Shown one piece after another: positions 1 to 9,456 of a stretch of DNA of 64,000 nt. A program made the translations under genes and the position numbers. The stretch is from Oleispira sp963933055 (GTDB taxonomy: Bacteria > Pseudomonadota > Gammaproteobacteria > Pseudomonadales > Oceanobacteraceae), in contig CAWVSY010000014.1 of the NCBI GenBank assembly GCA_963933055.1, positions 4,915-68,914 of the forward strand. Reading direction: 5' to 3'. The stretch's first letter is position 1; each line of letters starts with the position of its first letter. The notes under the pieces were generated by a model. The model saw only the letters and a program-made list of their open reading frames with translations, was not told the origin of the DNA and did no database searches.

Positions 1-794
1 AATACCGCATCCATTAATTTAGGGTCGGTATCTTTAACTTTAATTTTGCCACCCGTCACCGCTGCAGCAACTAAGTAAGTCCCTGTTTCAATACGGTCTG
101 GTAGCACATCGAAAGAACAGCCATTTAACTGTTCTACACCTTCGATGGTTAATTTGTCGGTACCACCACCGGTAATTTTAGCGCCCATTGCATTTAAGCA
201 GTTCACCAAATCAACGACTTCAGGTTCGCGGGCTGCGTTTTCAATAACGGTTGTGCCTTCGGCTAATACCGCGGCCATCAAGATATTTTCGGTACCCGTT
301 ACAGTAACCATATCAAGATAGATATTGGCGCCTTTTAAACGACCATCGCTGCGGGCGTGTACATAGCCATCGATCACTTCGACCGTTGCGCCTAGTGCTT
401 CCATTCCGCGTAAGTGTAAGTCAACCGGACGACTACCAATTGCGCAGCCTCCTGGTAAAGAAACAACCGCTTCGCCATAACGTGCTAATAATGGGCCTAA
501 TACCAAAATAGAGGCGCGCATTGTGCGTACTAGCTCGTAAGGCGCAATACGGCTAGTCATGGTGGAGCAATCGGTCTCAACACTCATGTCTTCGTTAATA
601 ACAACCGATACACCCATGCAGCCTAATAGCTCGATCATGGTGGTGATATCGTGTAGGTGTGGCAAGTTGCCAACACGCATCACGCCGTGCGCTAACAAGG
701 TTGATGCAATAATCGGTAGTGCTGAGTTTTTAGCACCTGAAATGCGAATTTCACCGTCAATGACGGCGCCGCCTTCAATTAGTAATTTATCCAT
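1..794 (-). CDS. murA: UDP-N-acetylglucosamine 1-carboxyvinyltransferase (MurA), partial
   Basis: MurA transfers enolpyruvate from PEP to UDP-GlcNAc, the first committed step of peptidoglycan synthesis, in the cytosol. The ATG is at 792-794 and about 264 residues are present; the family is about 420 long, so the C-terminal part lies beyond the left edge. The N-terminal GAKNSALPI motif carries the substrate-binding Lys-Asn pair, and the GGCAIGSRPVDLH loop carries the catalytic cysteine (Cys115 in E. coli), which is the fosfomycin target. It lies 23 bp downstream of ibaG on the same strand, the usual ibaG-murA pairing. Confidence 0.97.
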   Translation of the reverse strand, partial: MDKLLIEGGAVIDGEIRISGAKNSALPIIASTLLAHGVMRVGNLPHLHDITTMIELLGCMGVSVVINEDMSVETDCSTMTSRIAPYELVRTMRASILVLGPLLARYGEAVVSLPGGCAIGSRPVDLHLRGMEALGATVEVIDGYVHARSDGRLKGANIYLDMVTVTGTENILMAAVLAEGTTVIENAAREPEVVDLVNCLNAMGAKITGGGTDKLTIEGVEQLNGCSFDVLPDRIETGTYLVAAAVTGGKIKVKDTDPKLMDAV

Positions 795-817
795 AGTATT
801 TTATTATTCTTTTTAGG

Positions 818-1045
818 CTATTTTTTTTCGGCTGGTGTTAATGCACTAATCTTTACAGCGTGCACGGTTCCGCCCGTAATTAAATCGGTTAATGGCTTGT
901 AGACCATTTGCTGTCGCTTCACTGCTGACATACCTTCAAATGCGTCGCTCACCACTTCGATTTCGTTGTGGTAGCCTTCTTCGATGGTGATTTCACTTCC
1001 TGGAAATTCTTTTTCTAATAATGCTTGGATATCAGCTGAAGACAT
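818..1045 (-). CDS. ibaG: BolA-family protein IbaG
   Basis: A 75-residue BolA-fold protein. In other gammaproteobacteria IbaG binds a [2Fe-2S] cluster with monothiol glutaredoxin and is linked to acid stress. The conserved late segment GGTVHAVKISALTPAE contains the invariant histidine used as cluster ligand. It sits between mlaB and murA, as in E. coli yrbA. The 159-bp gap upstream (1046-1204) contains no gene that I can see and may hold a promoter for ibaG-murA. Confidence 0.93.
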   Translation of the reverse strand: MSSADIQALLEKEFPGSEITIEEGYHNEIEVVSDAFEGMSAVKRQQMVYKPLTDLITGGTVHAVKISALTPAEKK

Positions 1046-1204
1046 AAATCACCCATGTTCATTTAATATTAGGTTTAAAGATGAGCGCCAATAAATCCGA
1101 TAGATAAGGCGGTCAATCATACAAAGGGCGTAATGATAGCGGATTTATGAGTTAAGACGAAGTACGTTCTTCGCTCTGTTGGCAGGAATGCTAGCTTATA
1201 TGAC

Positions 1205-1504
1205 CTAGTTCAATGTTAAAAACTCGGTTAAACCACTGAATTCGATCACATCTTGCATTTTTTTGGGTACATTCAAAAGCTCTAGGCTGATATTTTTTCC
1301 TAGGCTATAGCGCTGCCAATCTAATAATAAAGCAATGCCGACACTGCTTGAATGGTCGACACCTGCAAGGTCAACTTGCCATTTACTCTCTGCTTTGGCT
1401 ATTAGGTTACGGCCTTCTTTGATGAGTGCCTTGCCCGTTAAACGGTCAAGACGACCGGATAACTGAGCTTGTTGAGGATTGATAGCGATCAATTGTGCAG
1501 TCAC
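1205..1504 (-). CDS. mlaB: STAS-domain protein MlaB
   Basis: A 99-residue STAS domain protein, the cytoplasmic accessory subunit of the MlaFEDB phospholipid transporter, which keeps the outer leaflet of the outer membrane free of phospholipid. The motif VDLAGVDHSSSVGIALLLDW fits the STAS core with its conserved serine and threonine region. The start lies only 9 bp downstream of the mlaD stop. Normally the periplasmic carrier gene mlaC stands between mlaD and mlaB; here there is no room for it. Confidence 0.9.
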   Translation of the reverse strand: MTAQLIAINPQQAQLSGRLDRLTGKALIKEGRNLIAKAESKWQVDLAGVDHSSSVGIALLLDWQRYSLGKNISLELLNVPKKMQDVIEFSGLTEFLTLN

Positions 1505-1513
1505 GTTCGTATC

Positions 1514-1972
1514 CTATTCTTCGGCTTTACTGAATAAAAACTGACCAATCAGCTCTTCTAGCACGAGTGCTGATTGAGTATCTTCAATCACACCACCGTC
1601 TTCTATGTATTCGTCTTCTGCCCCCACGGTAAGGCCAATGTATTTTTCACCTAATAAACCTGCGGTTAAGATAGCCGCCGATGTATCCAGTGTGAGTGTC
1701 GACATGCTTTTATTAATTTCCATTTCGACGACCGCTACGTAATCTTCGGTATCAAGATAGACCTTGGTCACGCGGCCAATAGTGACACCCGACATCGATA
1801 CTTTGGCGCGCTCAGTTAAGCCACCTAAGTTTTCGAAGTAGGCTTTAACCGTGTATTTATCTCCGGTATCTGACGCCGAAAGACCACTCACTCGAAATGC
1901 CATTAAAACAAGGGCGATGATGCCCATGACAATAAAAGCACCCACTGCTAATTCCATTAAACGTGTACGCAT
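1514..1972 (-). CDS. mlaD: Phospholipid transport MCE protein MlaD
   Basis: Inner-membrane-anchored, periplasmic MCE-domain subunit of the Mla transporter; hexamers form a lipid channel above MlaE. The 152-residue protein has one N-terminal transmembrane helix (about residues 7-27) followed by the MCE domain with LLGEKYIGLTVG at its end. The length suits the short MlaD/TtgD type of Pseudomonas rather than the 183-residue E. coli form. It is spaced 2 bp from mlaE, so the genes are surely co-transcribed. Confidence 0.94.
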   Translation of the reverse strand: MRTRLMELAVGAFIVMGIIALVLMAFRVSGLSASDTGDKYTVKAYFENLGGLTERAKVSMSGVTIGRVTKVYLDTEDYVAVVEMEINKSMSTLTLDTSAAILTAGLLGEKYIGLTVGAEDEYIEDGGVIEDTQSALVLEELIGQFLFSKAEE

Positions 1973-1974
1973 TT

Positions 1975-2769
1975 CTATATACTCCCCAACATGATGGCCG
2001 TTAAAACAAAGTCTAAACCTAATACCGCTAACGATGCGACAACCACGGTTTGTGTTGTCGCTTTACTGATTCCTTCGGATGTCGGTATGGAATCAAACCC
2101 TTGATATACTGCAATCCAAGTAACCACTAAACCAAATGCTAACGATTTAATAAGCCCTTTAATTACATCATCATAAAATTGTACCGATGCTTGCATATTG
2201 CCCCAGTAAGCACCTTCATCAACGCCTAGCATATTGATGCCCACGTAAGCGCCACCCCATATGCCAACAAGGCTGAATAACAGCGCCAAAATAGGCATCG
2301 CTATAAAGCCTGCCCATAATCGCGGCGTGATAATACGCTTTAATGGGTCAACCCCCATCATTTCCATGGCCGAAATTTGCTCGGTCGCTTTCATTAATCC
2401 AATTTCAGCGGTTAATGCCGAACCTGCTCGACCAGCAAATAATAAGGCGGTGACGACTGGGCCAAGTTCTCGCAATAGGGTGAGTGACACCATAGTGCCG
2501 AGCGCAGCTTCTGAGCCAAAGTCGGACAAGATGGTATAGCCTTGTAAACCCAATACCATGCCAACGAAAAAACCCGCGACGATAATAATGGATAATGAGC
2601 GAACACCAATGGAATAAATCTGCTTAATAAGGTCACCAAAGCCTGCACTGCCTGGTCCACCCCACATCAGCGAAGAGAATAAAAATACACCCGCTCGACC
2701 CAGTGCTTGTAAGCGCGCAAGAGCGGCACGTCCTAATAGCTGAGTAGAGTCTATAAGTTTATTGATCAT
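1975..2769 (-). CDS. mlaE: Phospholipid transport permease MlaE
   Basis: MlaE/YrbE permease of 264 residues with five to six predicted membrane segments. It is the membrane core of the MlaFEDB ABC transporter in the inner membrane. Typical family segments are visible, including FAGRAGSALTAEIGLMKATEQI and the following EMMGVDPLKR coupling region near residues 115-150. It is separated by 1 bp from mlaF upstream and 2 bp from mlaD downstream. Confidence 0.95.
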   Translation of the reverse strand: MINKLIDSTQLLGRAALARLQALGRAGVFLFSSLMWGGPGSAGFGDLIKQIYSIGVRSLSIIIVAGFFVGMVLGLQGYTILSDFGSEAALGTMVSLTLLRELGPVVTALLFAGRAGSALTAEIGLMKATEQISAMEMMGVDPLKRIITPRLWAGFIAMPILALLFSLVGIWGGAYVGINMLGVDEGAYWGNMQASVQFYDDVIKGLIKSLAFGLVVTWIAVYQGFDSIPTSEGISKATTQTVVVASLAVLGLDFVLTAIMLGSI

Positions 2770-2770
2770 G

Positions 2771-3583
2771 TTATTTCACCCGCTTTAGCAAATCAGCGCT
2801 AAAGTCATTCGCAGGAAAGTGAAAAGGCACAGGGCCATCGGGCTTACCTTGCATAAATTGGCGAACTTGTTCAGAGCCGTTTTCTATAAGATTTTCAGGC
2901 GTATCAAAGCCAATGACGCCCCCTTCGGATAATAGGCAAACGTAGTCGGCAATGGTGCAAGCTTCTTCAACATCGTGTGTCACCAGCACACTGGTTAAAC
3001 TTAATGCATCGTTTAAGCTTTTTATCAGTTTGACGGTGACGCCTAACGAAATCGGATCGAGGCCGGTAAAAGGCTCATCGTATAGCATCATTTCAGGATC
3101 AAGAGCGATGGTTCGTGCTAATGCCACTCGGCGCGCCATTCCTCCTGATAATTCTGCTGGCATTAAATGACGAGCACCGCGTAAGCCTACCGCTTCTAAT
3201 TTCATCAAGACAAGGTCTCGAACCATTGATTCTGGTAAGTCGGAATGAACACGAATCGGAAACGCCACATTATCGAATACCGATAAATCGGTAAATAGCG
3301 CACCCGATTGAAACAGCATTCCCATGCTTTTCTTTCGCAGCTCGAACAGTTGTGCTCGCTTTAAGGTCGGCACGTTGTAGCCATCGACTTCTATCGTGCC
3401 CGCATCAGGCAATATCTGACCGCCGATCAACCGCAATAATGTGGTTTTACCGGTGCCACTAGGCCCCATAATGGCCGTCACTTTGCCTTTGGGAATATCC
3501 AAATCAATATTGTCGAAAATCAGACGATTACCACGGCTAAACGACATCCCGCGTATTGATACAAAAGCTTGTTCGCTGGACAT
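2771..3583 (-). CDS. mlaF: Phospholipid transport ATP-binding protein MlaF
   Basis: ATPase subunit of the Mla phospholipid transporter. All ABC motifs are intact: Walker A GPSGTGKTT at residues 40-48, signature LSGGMARRVALAR, and Walker B MMLYDEPFTGLD, followed by the H-loop VTHDVEEA. Length 270 matches the family. It is the first gene of a leftward operon mlaF-mlaE-mlaD-mlaB. A 169-bp divergent intergenic region (3584-3752) separates it from the exchanger gene, as in E. coli yrbF/yrbG. Confidence 0.96.
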   Translation of the reverse strand: MSSEQAFVSIRGMSFSRGNRLIFDNIDLDIPKGKVTAIMGPSGTGKTTLLRLIGGQILPDAGTIEVDGYNVPTLKRAQLFELRKKSMGMLFQSGALFTDLSVFDNVAFPIRVHSDLPESMVRDLVLMKLEAVGLRGARHLMPAELSGGMARRVALARTIALDPEMMLYDEPFTGLDPISLGVTVKLIKSLNDALSLTSVLVTHDVEEACTIADYVCLLSEGGVIGFDTPENLIENGSEQVRQFMQGKPDGPVPFHFPANDFSADLLKRVK

Positions 3584-3752
3584 TCAACGTCCCTTATTTT
3601 AGCGAGTAATATTAATATGTAGTCATAACATATCGATTTTTAACATAGCATAGCGGAATGTAAAACAAGAACCAATCACTCTGGTGGAACAAGCCATACC
3701 GACAATGAAAATTTACAGGTACAATGGCGCACTTTTTTCTTGAGGCCTTAAC

Positions 3753-4727
3753 ATGACTCTTACCGCCCTAACCCCAGCCATAGCCGCATTATTAGCAGGC
3801 TTAGTCATTCTTGTTTGGAGTGCTGACCGCTTTGTACTCGGTGCCGCGGCATCCGCTCGCTTTATGGGTATTTCACCTTTAGTTATTGGCCTAACGATTG
3901 TTTCGATAGGAACCTCTGCTCCTGAGATGTTTGTTTCAACGGTAGCAGCTTTAGAAGGTTCCGGTGGTTTGGCAGTAGGCAACGCGATTGGTTCAAACAT
4001 CGCCAACATTGCTCTTGTTTTGGGGGTAACCGCGCTGGTTGCTGCGATTCCGATTCAAAAGAAACTGATGAAGAAAGAAATTCCTCTGCTATTACTGGTA
4101 ACGATCATCGCGGGTCTTGTGCTGATGGATCTGAAGCTTGATCTTTTTGATGCTGTCATTTTGATTATCGCGCTGGTTGCTGCCATTTATTTGTTATTTC
4201 AACAAACGAGCGACGCTGGCGAAGCCATTATTGATGAAGATGAACAAGCTGAAATTGATGCTATGCCAGCCAAGAATGCCGTTTTCTGGTTAGTTGTTGG
4301 TTTGGCCGCGTTAATGATCAGCTCTAAAATGCTGGTATGGGGCGCTACTTCAATTGCACAAGCATTTGGCATTAGCGATCTTATTATTGGTCTTACCATT
4401 GTCGCTATTGGTACCAGTTTACCGGAGCTTGCCGCTTCTGTAACAAGCGCACTGAAAGGCCATCATGATATTGCGATTGGGAATATTATTGGTTCAAACA
4501 TTTTTAATTTATTGGCGGTATTGCCGATTCCTGGTCTGATCGCACCGCTTGTCATTGATAGTGCCGTTATCGAGCGTGATTATATGACCATGCTGGGTCT
4601 TACCGTTGCATTGGTATTGATGATTGCCTTGAGTTTCCGCAAAGGGGTTATCCCACGCTTTGCTGGAGTGATTTTATTGGCATCTTATGTTGCTTATATG
4701 GCGCTACTTTATAGCCAGAGTATTTAA
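3753..4727 (+). CDS. yrbG: CaCA-family Na+/Ca2+ exchanger (YrbG type)
   Basis: A 324-residue integral membrane protein of the calcium/cation antiporter superfamily. It contains the two inverted alpha repeats that form the ion path: an N-terminal pair SIGTSAPEM / GNAIGSNIANI and a C-terminal pair AIGTSLPEL / GNIIGSNIFNL. About ten transmembrane helices with an acidic cytosolic loop near residues 155-170 are predicted. Substrate ions are inferred from the family. It is transcribed rightward, divergent from mlaF. Confidence 0.92.
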   Translation: MTLTALTPAIAALLAGLVILVWSADRFVLGAAASARFMGISPLVIGLTIVSIGTSAPEMFVSTVAALEGSGGLAVGNAIGSNIANIALVLGVTALVAAIPIQKKLMKKEIPLLLLVTIIAGLVLMDLKLDLFDAVILIIALVAAIYLLFQQTSDAGEAIIDEDEQAEIDAMPAKNAVFWLVVGLAALMISSKMLVWGATSIAQAFGISDLIIGLTIVAIGTSLPELAASVTSALKGHHDIAIGNIIGSNIFNLLAVLPIPGLIAPLVIDSAVIERDYMTMLGLTVALVLMIALSFRKGVIPRFAGVILLASYVAYMALLYSQSI

Positions 4728-4863
4728 CGTTTTATATAACTAAGCATTTAAGTATGCGAAGAACTTAACTAAATAGAAGCAATCAGATAGAGTGTTTCTA
4801 TTAAACATATTTTATATAATCGTCACTCATTGATAACTGTAAATACTAAGAACACATATTATT

Positions 4864-5835
4864 ATGAATCTAGATTTTGATTTCAGCGCTTCCGGTATTC
4901 GTACCATTCACATTGAACAAGAAGCCATTGCCAACTTAAAAAACCGCATCAATGAAGACTTCATTGCAGCTTGTAAATACATGCTTGCCTGTGAAGGCCG
5001 CATTGTTATTACGGGCATGGGAAAATCTGGGCACATTGGTAAAAAGATTGCGGCGACTCTTGCGAGCACAGGCTCCCCTGCATTTTTCGTACATCCTGGT
5101 GAAGCGAGCCATGGCGACATGGGCATGATCACCAAAAACGACGTCGTTATTGCGTTGTCGAACTCTGGTGAAACCGCTGAAGTAACAAGCCTATTGCCGT
5201 TATTAAAACGCTTACAGATTCCTGTTATCAGCATGTCGGGCAAACCAGGCTCAACGCTTGCGCTAGGCAGCCACTGCCATTTAGACATCAGCGTAGCAGA
5301 AGAGGCTTGCCCACTCGATCTTGCACCCACCTCAAGTACCACCGCAACGCTAGTAATGGGTGATGCTTTGGCCATTGCGTTATTAGAAGCACGTGGCTTT
5401 ACCGCCGAAGAATTCGCATTTTCTCATCCCGGTGGCAGCTTAGGCCGTCGTCTATTATTGAAGGTTGAGACCTTAATGCACTCGGGCGATGACATGCCGA
5501 AAGTATTACCTTCCACTCCACTTGCGGAAGCCTTGATGATTGTTACATCTAAAGGTTTAGGCATGACGACCGTCATTGATGAAGATGGCCAGTTACAAGG
5601 TGTATTCACCGATGGCGATTTACGTCGCGCTATTGATAATGGCACCGACATTCATCACAGCGAAATTGCTAGCCTAATGACTGTGGGGGGTAAAACAACC
5701 AACCCTGATTTATTAGCCGTAGAAGCATTAACCGTTATGGAAGATAACCAAATCAATGCCTTGGTCGCGATGAAAGACGGTTTGCCTGTCGGTGTAATTA
5801 CGATGCACGATATGTTAAAAGCAGGTGTAATCTAA
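4864..5835 (+). CDS. kdsD: D-arabinose 5-phosphate isomerase KdsD
   Basis: Converts ribulose 5-phosphate to arabinose 5-phosphate for Kdo synthesis in LPS assembly. The protein has 323 residues: a SIS domain (about 40-175, with GMGKSGHIGKKIAATLASTG and SNSGET phosphosugar-binding motifs) and two CBS domains (about 205-320). It ends exactly one base before the lptC ATG (5836). In most relatives kdsC, the Kdo 8-phosphate phosphatase, lies here; it is absent. A 136-bp gap precedes the gene. Confidence 0.95.
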   Translation: MNLDFDFSASGIRTIHIEQEAIANLKNRINEDFIAACKYMLACEGRIVITGMGKSGHIGKKIAATLASTGSPAFFVHPGEASHGDMGMITKNDVVIALSNSGETAEVTSLLPLLKRLQIPVISMSGKPGSTLALGSHCHLDISVAEEACPLDLAPTSSTTATLVMGDALAIALLEARGFTAEEFAFSHPGGSLGRRLLLKVETLMHSGDDMPKVLPSTPLAEALMIVTSKGLGMTTVIDEDGQLQGVFTDGDLRRAIDNGTDIHHSEIASLMTVGGKTTNPDLLAVEALTVMEDNQINALVAMKDGLPVGVITMHDMLKAGVI

Positions 5836-6405
5836 ATGCTGCGTAAGCGTTTTCTATTATTGTTCATTGCGGCTGCGGTTGGCATTGGTCTGTTATGGAT
5901 TGAAGACTATACAACAGCGCAAACGCAAGAAAATATCGAAAGCGCTTCGCTATTGCCCGACTATTATGGTGAAGGCCTGCGGAATCGCAGTTATACCGAA
6001 ACAGGAATGCTAGAACGTGAGTTTATTGCTAGCCATTCAATACACTACCCTGCCCAACAATTAACTCAACTTGACGACCCTGAAGTTCATTCGGTTGCTG
6101 ATGATGGCGACATTTGGGTGCTTAAATCGCTTTTAGGCTTTCATTACGAAGCCCGTAAAACCTTATTTTTACAGCAAGATGTTTTAGTCACACCTTTTTC
6201 AGAATTAAGTACGGGTACGGCCTTACAAAACAGCATTCGTACGACAGAACTTACTTTATTTACTGAAGAGAAATTGGCCAAAACAGATAAGCCTGTTGAG
6301 GTGATTAGTCTTAATGGTCGAATTAATGCGGTCGGTATGATTATTAAACTCGATCAGCAAAAAATAGAATTTTTATCTCAGGTGAAAGCTCGTTATGCTC
6401 AATAA
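5836..6405 (+). CDS. lptC: LPS export protein LptC
   Basis: LptC is the bitopic inner-membrane protein that passes LPS from LptBFG to LptA. The 189-residue protein has an N-terminal membrane anchor (about residues 5-22) and a periplasmic beta-jellyroll region. The sequence is poorly conserved in this family, so the call leans on size, topology and its place between kdsD and lptA. Its last 11 bases overlap lptA. Confidence 0.88.
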   Translation: MLRKRFLLLFIAAAVGIGLLWIEDYTTAQTQENIESASLLPDYYGEGLRNRSYTETGMLEREFIASHSIHYPAQQLTQLDDPEVHSVADDGDIWVLKSLLGFHYEARKTLFLQQDVLVTPFSELSTGTALQNSIRTTELTLFTEEKLAKTDKPVEVISLNGRINAVGMIIKLDQQKIEFLSQVKARYAQ

Positions 6406-6988
6406 AAACCTACTGATTCTTTCGTTATTGTTCACTGTTTTCTCAATACCCACCGCCTCCGCGTTAGAAAGCGATGCGAGTAAAGACATTACCATTCAAT
6501 CAGATAGCGCTCAGTTTGACCGTAAGGCCAGAACAGCCGTCTATATTGGCAATGTCACTTTAGAGCAAGGCACGCTGAAAATAACAGCCGATCAAATGAC
6601 TCTCTATAGCAATGAAGAACAAAAGCTTACGCAAGCCATTGCATTAGGCCAGCCTGCTCATTTTCAACAGCAAATGGACGACGATAAAGGGTTAACGAAA
6701 GCACAAGGCAAAAGCATTACCTATTTAACCCTGGATAAAAACATAACTCTGCTTAATGATGCGACACTTGAGCAAGAAGGTAATATTTTTACCGGCGAAA
6801 CCATTATTTATAACATGTTGAATGAAATCGTCTCTGCAAAAGGTGGCACTCAAACAGAGCTGACACCCAATAGTGATAGCGAAGCGAAGCCAAGCCGCGT
6901 GAAGATGATTATTCAGCCAGCCAGCACTGAACCTGAAAAGACAGAGCAGCCAGGCACAGATAAGGTACTACCTAGTGAAGACGCTTAA
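6395..6988 (+). CDS. lptA: LPS transport periplasmic protein LptA
   Basis: LptA forms the periplasmic bridge carrying LPS to LptDE. The protein has 197 residues with a clear Sec signal peptide (first about 23 residues, ending SASA-LES) and an OstA-type jellyroll domain, with DITIQSDSAQFDRKARTAVY near the mature N-terminus. The C-terminal 30 residues are low-complexity and charged. It overlaps lptC at its 5' end and lptB by 14 bases at its 3' end. Confidence 0.92.
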   Translation: MLNKNLLILSLLFTVFSIPTASALESDASKDITIQSDSAQFDRKARTAVYIGNVTLEQGTLKITADQMTLYSNEEQKLTQAIALGQPAHFQQQMDDDKGLTKAQGKSITYLTLDKNITLLNDATLEQEGNIFTGETIIYNMLNEIVSAKGGTQTELTPNSDSEAKPSRVKMIIQPASTEPEKTEQPGTDKVLPSEDA

Positions 6989-7700
6989 AGCCGCCAACTT
7001 AGCAAAGAGCTATGACGGACGCCAAATTGTAAAAGACGTATCCATGGAAGTGAAAAGCGGGCAAATTGTCGGCCTTTTAGGACCCAATGGTGCGGGTAAA
7101 ACGACGTGTTTTTACATGATCGTAAACTTGGTACAAGCCGATCATGGCACCGTTAGCATAGACGATCACGACATTAGCCACTTGCCGATGCATGGTCGAG
7201 CGCAGCAAGGAATTGGCTATTTGCCTCAGGAAGCCTCGATTTTCCGCAAGCTTTCTGTGGCTGATAACATCATGGCTATTTTAGAAACGCGCAGCGATCT
7301 CACCAAAAGCCAACGCAAAGAACAACTCGAAATATTGCTGGATGAATTTCACATTCAGCACATTCGCGCCAGCATGGGTATGGCCTTATCTGGTGGTGAA
7401 CGCCGTAGAGTCGAAATTGCTCGTGCGTTAGCGGCGGAGCCTGCTTTTATCCTTCTGGATGAGCCTTTTGCTGGGGTTGATCCCATTTCTGTTGCCGATA
7501 TTATGGCCATTATTCGCCAGTTAAAAGACCGTGGTATTGGTGTATTAATTACCGATCATAACGTCCGCGAGACACTCGCAATCTGCGAAAAAGCTTATAT
7601 TGTGGGCGGCGGGCACATCATTGCAGAAGGCAGCGCAGAAGAAATTTTAGCCAATCAGCAAGTAAAAGATGTTTATTTGGGTCACGACTTCAAGCTTTAG
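6975..7700 (+). CDS. lptB: LPS export ATP-binding protein LptB
   Basis: ATPase that powers LPS extraction by LptBFGC. The protein has 241 residues with Walker A GPNGAGKTT (36-44), signature LSGGERRRVEIARAL and Walker B FILLDEPFAGVDP. The start is a GTG at 6975 inside the end of lptA, with TAAGGT about 9 bases upstream as a ribosome binding site; this suggests translational coupling. The next gene is rpoN, as in nearly all gammaproteobacteria. Confidence 0.96.
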   Translation: MKTLKAANLAKSYDGRQIVKDVSMEVKSGQIVGLLGPNGAGKTTCFYMIVNLVQADHGTVSIDDHDISHLPMHGRAQQGIGYLPQEASIFRKLSVADNIMAILETRSDLTKSQRKEQLEILLDEFHIQHIRASMGMALSGGERRRVEIARALAAEPAFILLDEPFAGVDPISVADIMAIIRQLKDRGIGVLITDHNVRETLAICEKAYIVGGGHIIAEGSAEEILANQQVKDVYLGHDFKL

Positions 7701-7818
7701 CATATACTTAAAGTCAGTACCCTGTATTATCAATTAAGGCATTAGATGACGAGGTGAGTACCTCTCTTCTAAGTTAGATATTTATTATGATTTTTTTGAA
7801 AAGTGATTTTACGACTGT

Positions 7819-9357
7819 ATGAAAGCGTCATTGCAATTAAAAATCGGCCAACAGCTAACCATGACACCGCAGTTGCAGCAAGCCATCCGCTTGTTACAAC
7901 TTTCGACTCTTGATTTACAAGCCGAAATTCAGGAAGCGCTTGAGTCAAACCCAATGCTTGAAGTAGAAGAGGCAGACCACCAGCCCACTACGAGCCCAAG
8001 TGAACATACAGACCAGCACGACTCTATTGCCAGCGCCGACTTAGACGGCAATCCTAATAATACTGACAGCTTTGAACATAGCAGTCAGGATAACAATCCC
8101 GAAACATCTCTAGAAGAACATCTAAGCAGCGATACCATTCCTAATACTGGTGCGGATGAATTGCCTGCTGACAGTCAATGGGAAGAATCTTATCAAACCA
8201 GTGCTGGGGTTAGCTCAAGCTCGGGTTCTATGGATGACGATTTTGATCACGATGGGCGCAATAGCACAACGGATAATCTGCAAGATCATATCCTATGGCA
8301 GCTCAATCTTATTCCAATGAGTCCTACCGATACTGAAATCGCCATGGCGTTAATTGATGGCCTAAGTGATGACGGCTATCTATCCGTCAGCCTTGACGAT
8401 ATTTTAGAAAGCCTGGATACCGAACTGGAAGTGGAAGAAGACGAAGTACTTGCCGTACTTCACCGCTTACAGCAATTCGAACCGGCGGGTGTTTTTGCGC
8501 AAGACTTACAAGATTGCTTATTGCTTCAACTTAAGCAATTGCCACCAGCAACGCCTTGGCTTGAAGAAGCGAAAGTCGTGATTGGACAGCACATCGCACT
8601 ATTGGGCAGTAAAGATTATGCCCAAGTAATGCGCAAAACGAAGCTGAGTGAAGAAAACCTCAAAGATGTTTTACGTTTAATTCAAGAGCTTACTCCACGC
8701 CCGGGTGAGTTAATTATTTCCGAGCAATCAGAGTATGTTATTCCTGATGTGCTGGTACGTAAGGTAAAAGGCGAATGGCGCGTTGATCTAAATCCAGAAA
8801 TTGCGCCCAAGTTACGAGTGAATTCCGATTACGCATCTTTGGTAAAGCGTGCGGACAACAGTCCTGATAATGCTTACTTAAAAGACAATCTACAAGAAGC
8901 ACGCTGGTTTATTAAAAGCCTTCTTAGCCGCAACGATACCTTGTTAAAAGTCGCGAATAAAATTGTTGAATACCAAGAAGATTTCTTTGAAATTGGTGAT
9001 GAAGGCATGAAGCCTTTGGTATTACATGACATCGCCGAAGCCGTAGAAATGCACGAGTCGACGATCTCGCGGGTGACTACTCAAAAATTTATGCATACCC
9101 CTCGTGGAATTTTTGAATTAAAATATTTCTTTTCAAGCCACGTAAGTACTGACAGTGGTGGTGAGTGTTCATCAACGGCTATTCGCGCAATGATTAAAAA
9201 GTTAATTGCTGAAGAGTCATTAAAAAAACCTTTAAGTGATAACAAGATTGCAACTATCCTTGGGGATAAAGGCATTCAGGTTGCCCGCCGCACGGTAGCA
9301 AAATACCGTGAGGCTATGATGATTCCGCCTTCTAATGAACGTAAACGCCTACTATAA
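7819..9357 (+). CDS. rpoN: RNA polymerase sigma-54 factor RpoN
   Basis: Alternative sigma factor for enhancer-dependent promoters (-24/-12). The 512-residue protein has region I at the N-terminus (MKASLQLKIGQQLTMTPQLQ, the activator-interacting glutamine-rich segment), a long acidic region II (about 55-150), the core-binding region and, at 489-497, the diagnostic RpoN box ARRTVAKYR. A 118-bp gap after lptB may hold its own promoter. The following hpf, ptsN, rapZ and ptsO genes are the classic rpoN cluster. Confidence 0.97.
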   Translation: MKASLQLKIGQQLTMTPQLQQAIRLLQLSTLDLQAEIQEALESNPMLEVEEADHQPTTSPSEHTDQHDSIASADLDGNPNNTDSFEHSSQDNNPETSLEEHLSSDTIPNTGADELPADSQWEESYQTSAGVSSSSGSMDDDFDHDGRNSTTDNLQDHILWQLNLIPMSPTDTEIAMALIDGLSDDGYLSVSLDDILESLDTELEVEEDEVLAVLHRLQQFEPAGVFAQDLQDCLLLQLKQLPPATPWLEEAKVVIGQHIALLGSKDYAQVMRKTKLSEENLKDVLRLIQELTPRPGELIISEQSEYVIPDVLVRKVKGEWRVDLNPEIAPKLRVNSDYASLVKRADNSPDNAYLKDNLQEARWFIKSLLSRNDTLLKVANKIVEYQEDFFEIGDEGMKPLVLHDIAEAVEMHESTISRVTTQKFMHTPRGIFELKYFFSSHVSTDSGGECSSTAIRAMIKKLIAEESLKKPLSDNKIATILGDKGIQVARRTVAKYREAMMIPPSNERKRLL

Positions 9358-9456
9358 ATGCATACTGTAAACGTTTATTCGATGCGGTTGCTGTAAAGAT
9401 TCTTGTAAAAGAAGTTGTTGTACAAAGAACGTCCGAAGGTTAACTAGGAGTAACTT

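Noticed and set aside
559..816. 85-residue frame opposite murA
   Set aside because: It is an antisense shadow of a conserved coding sequence.
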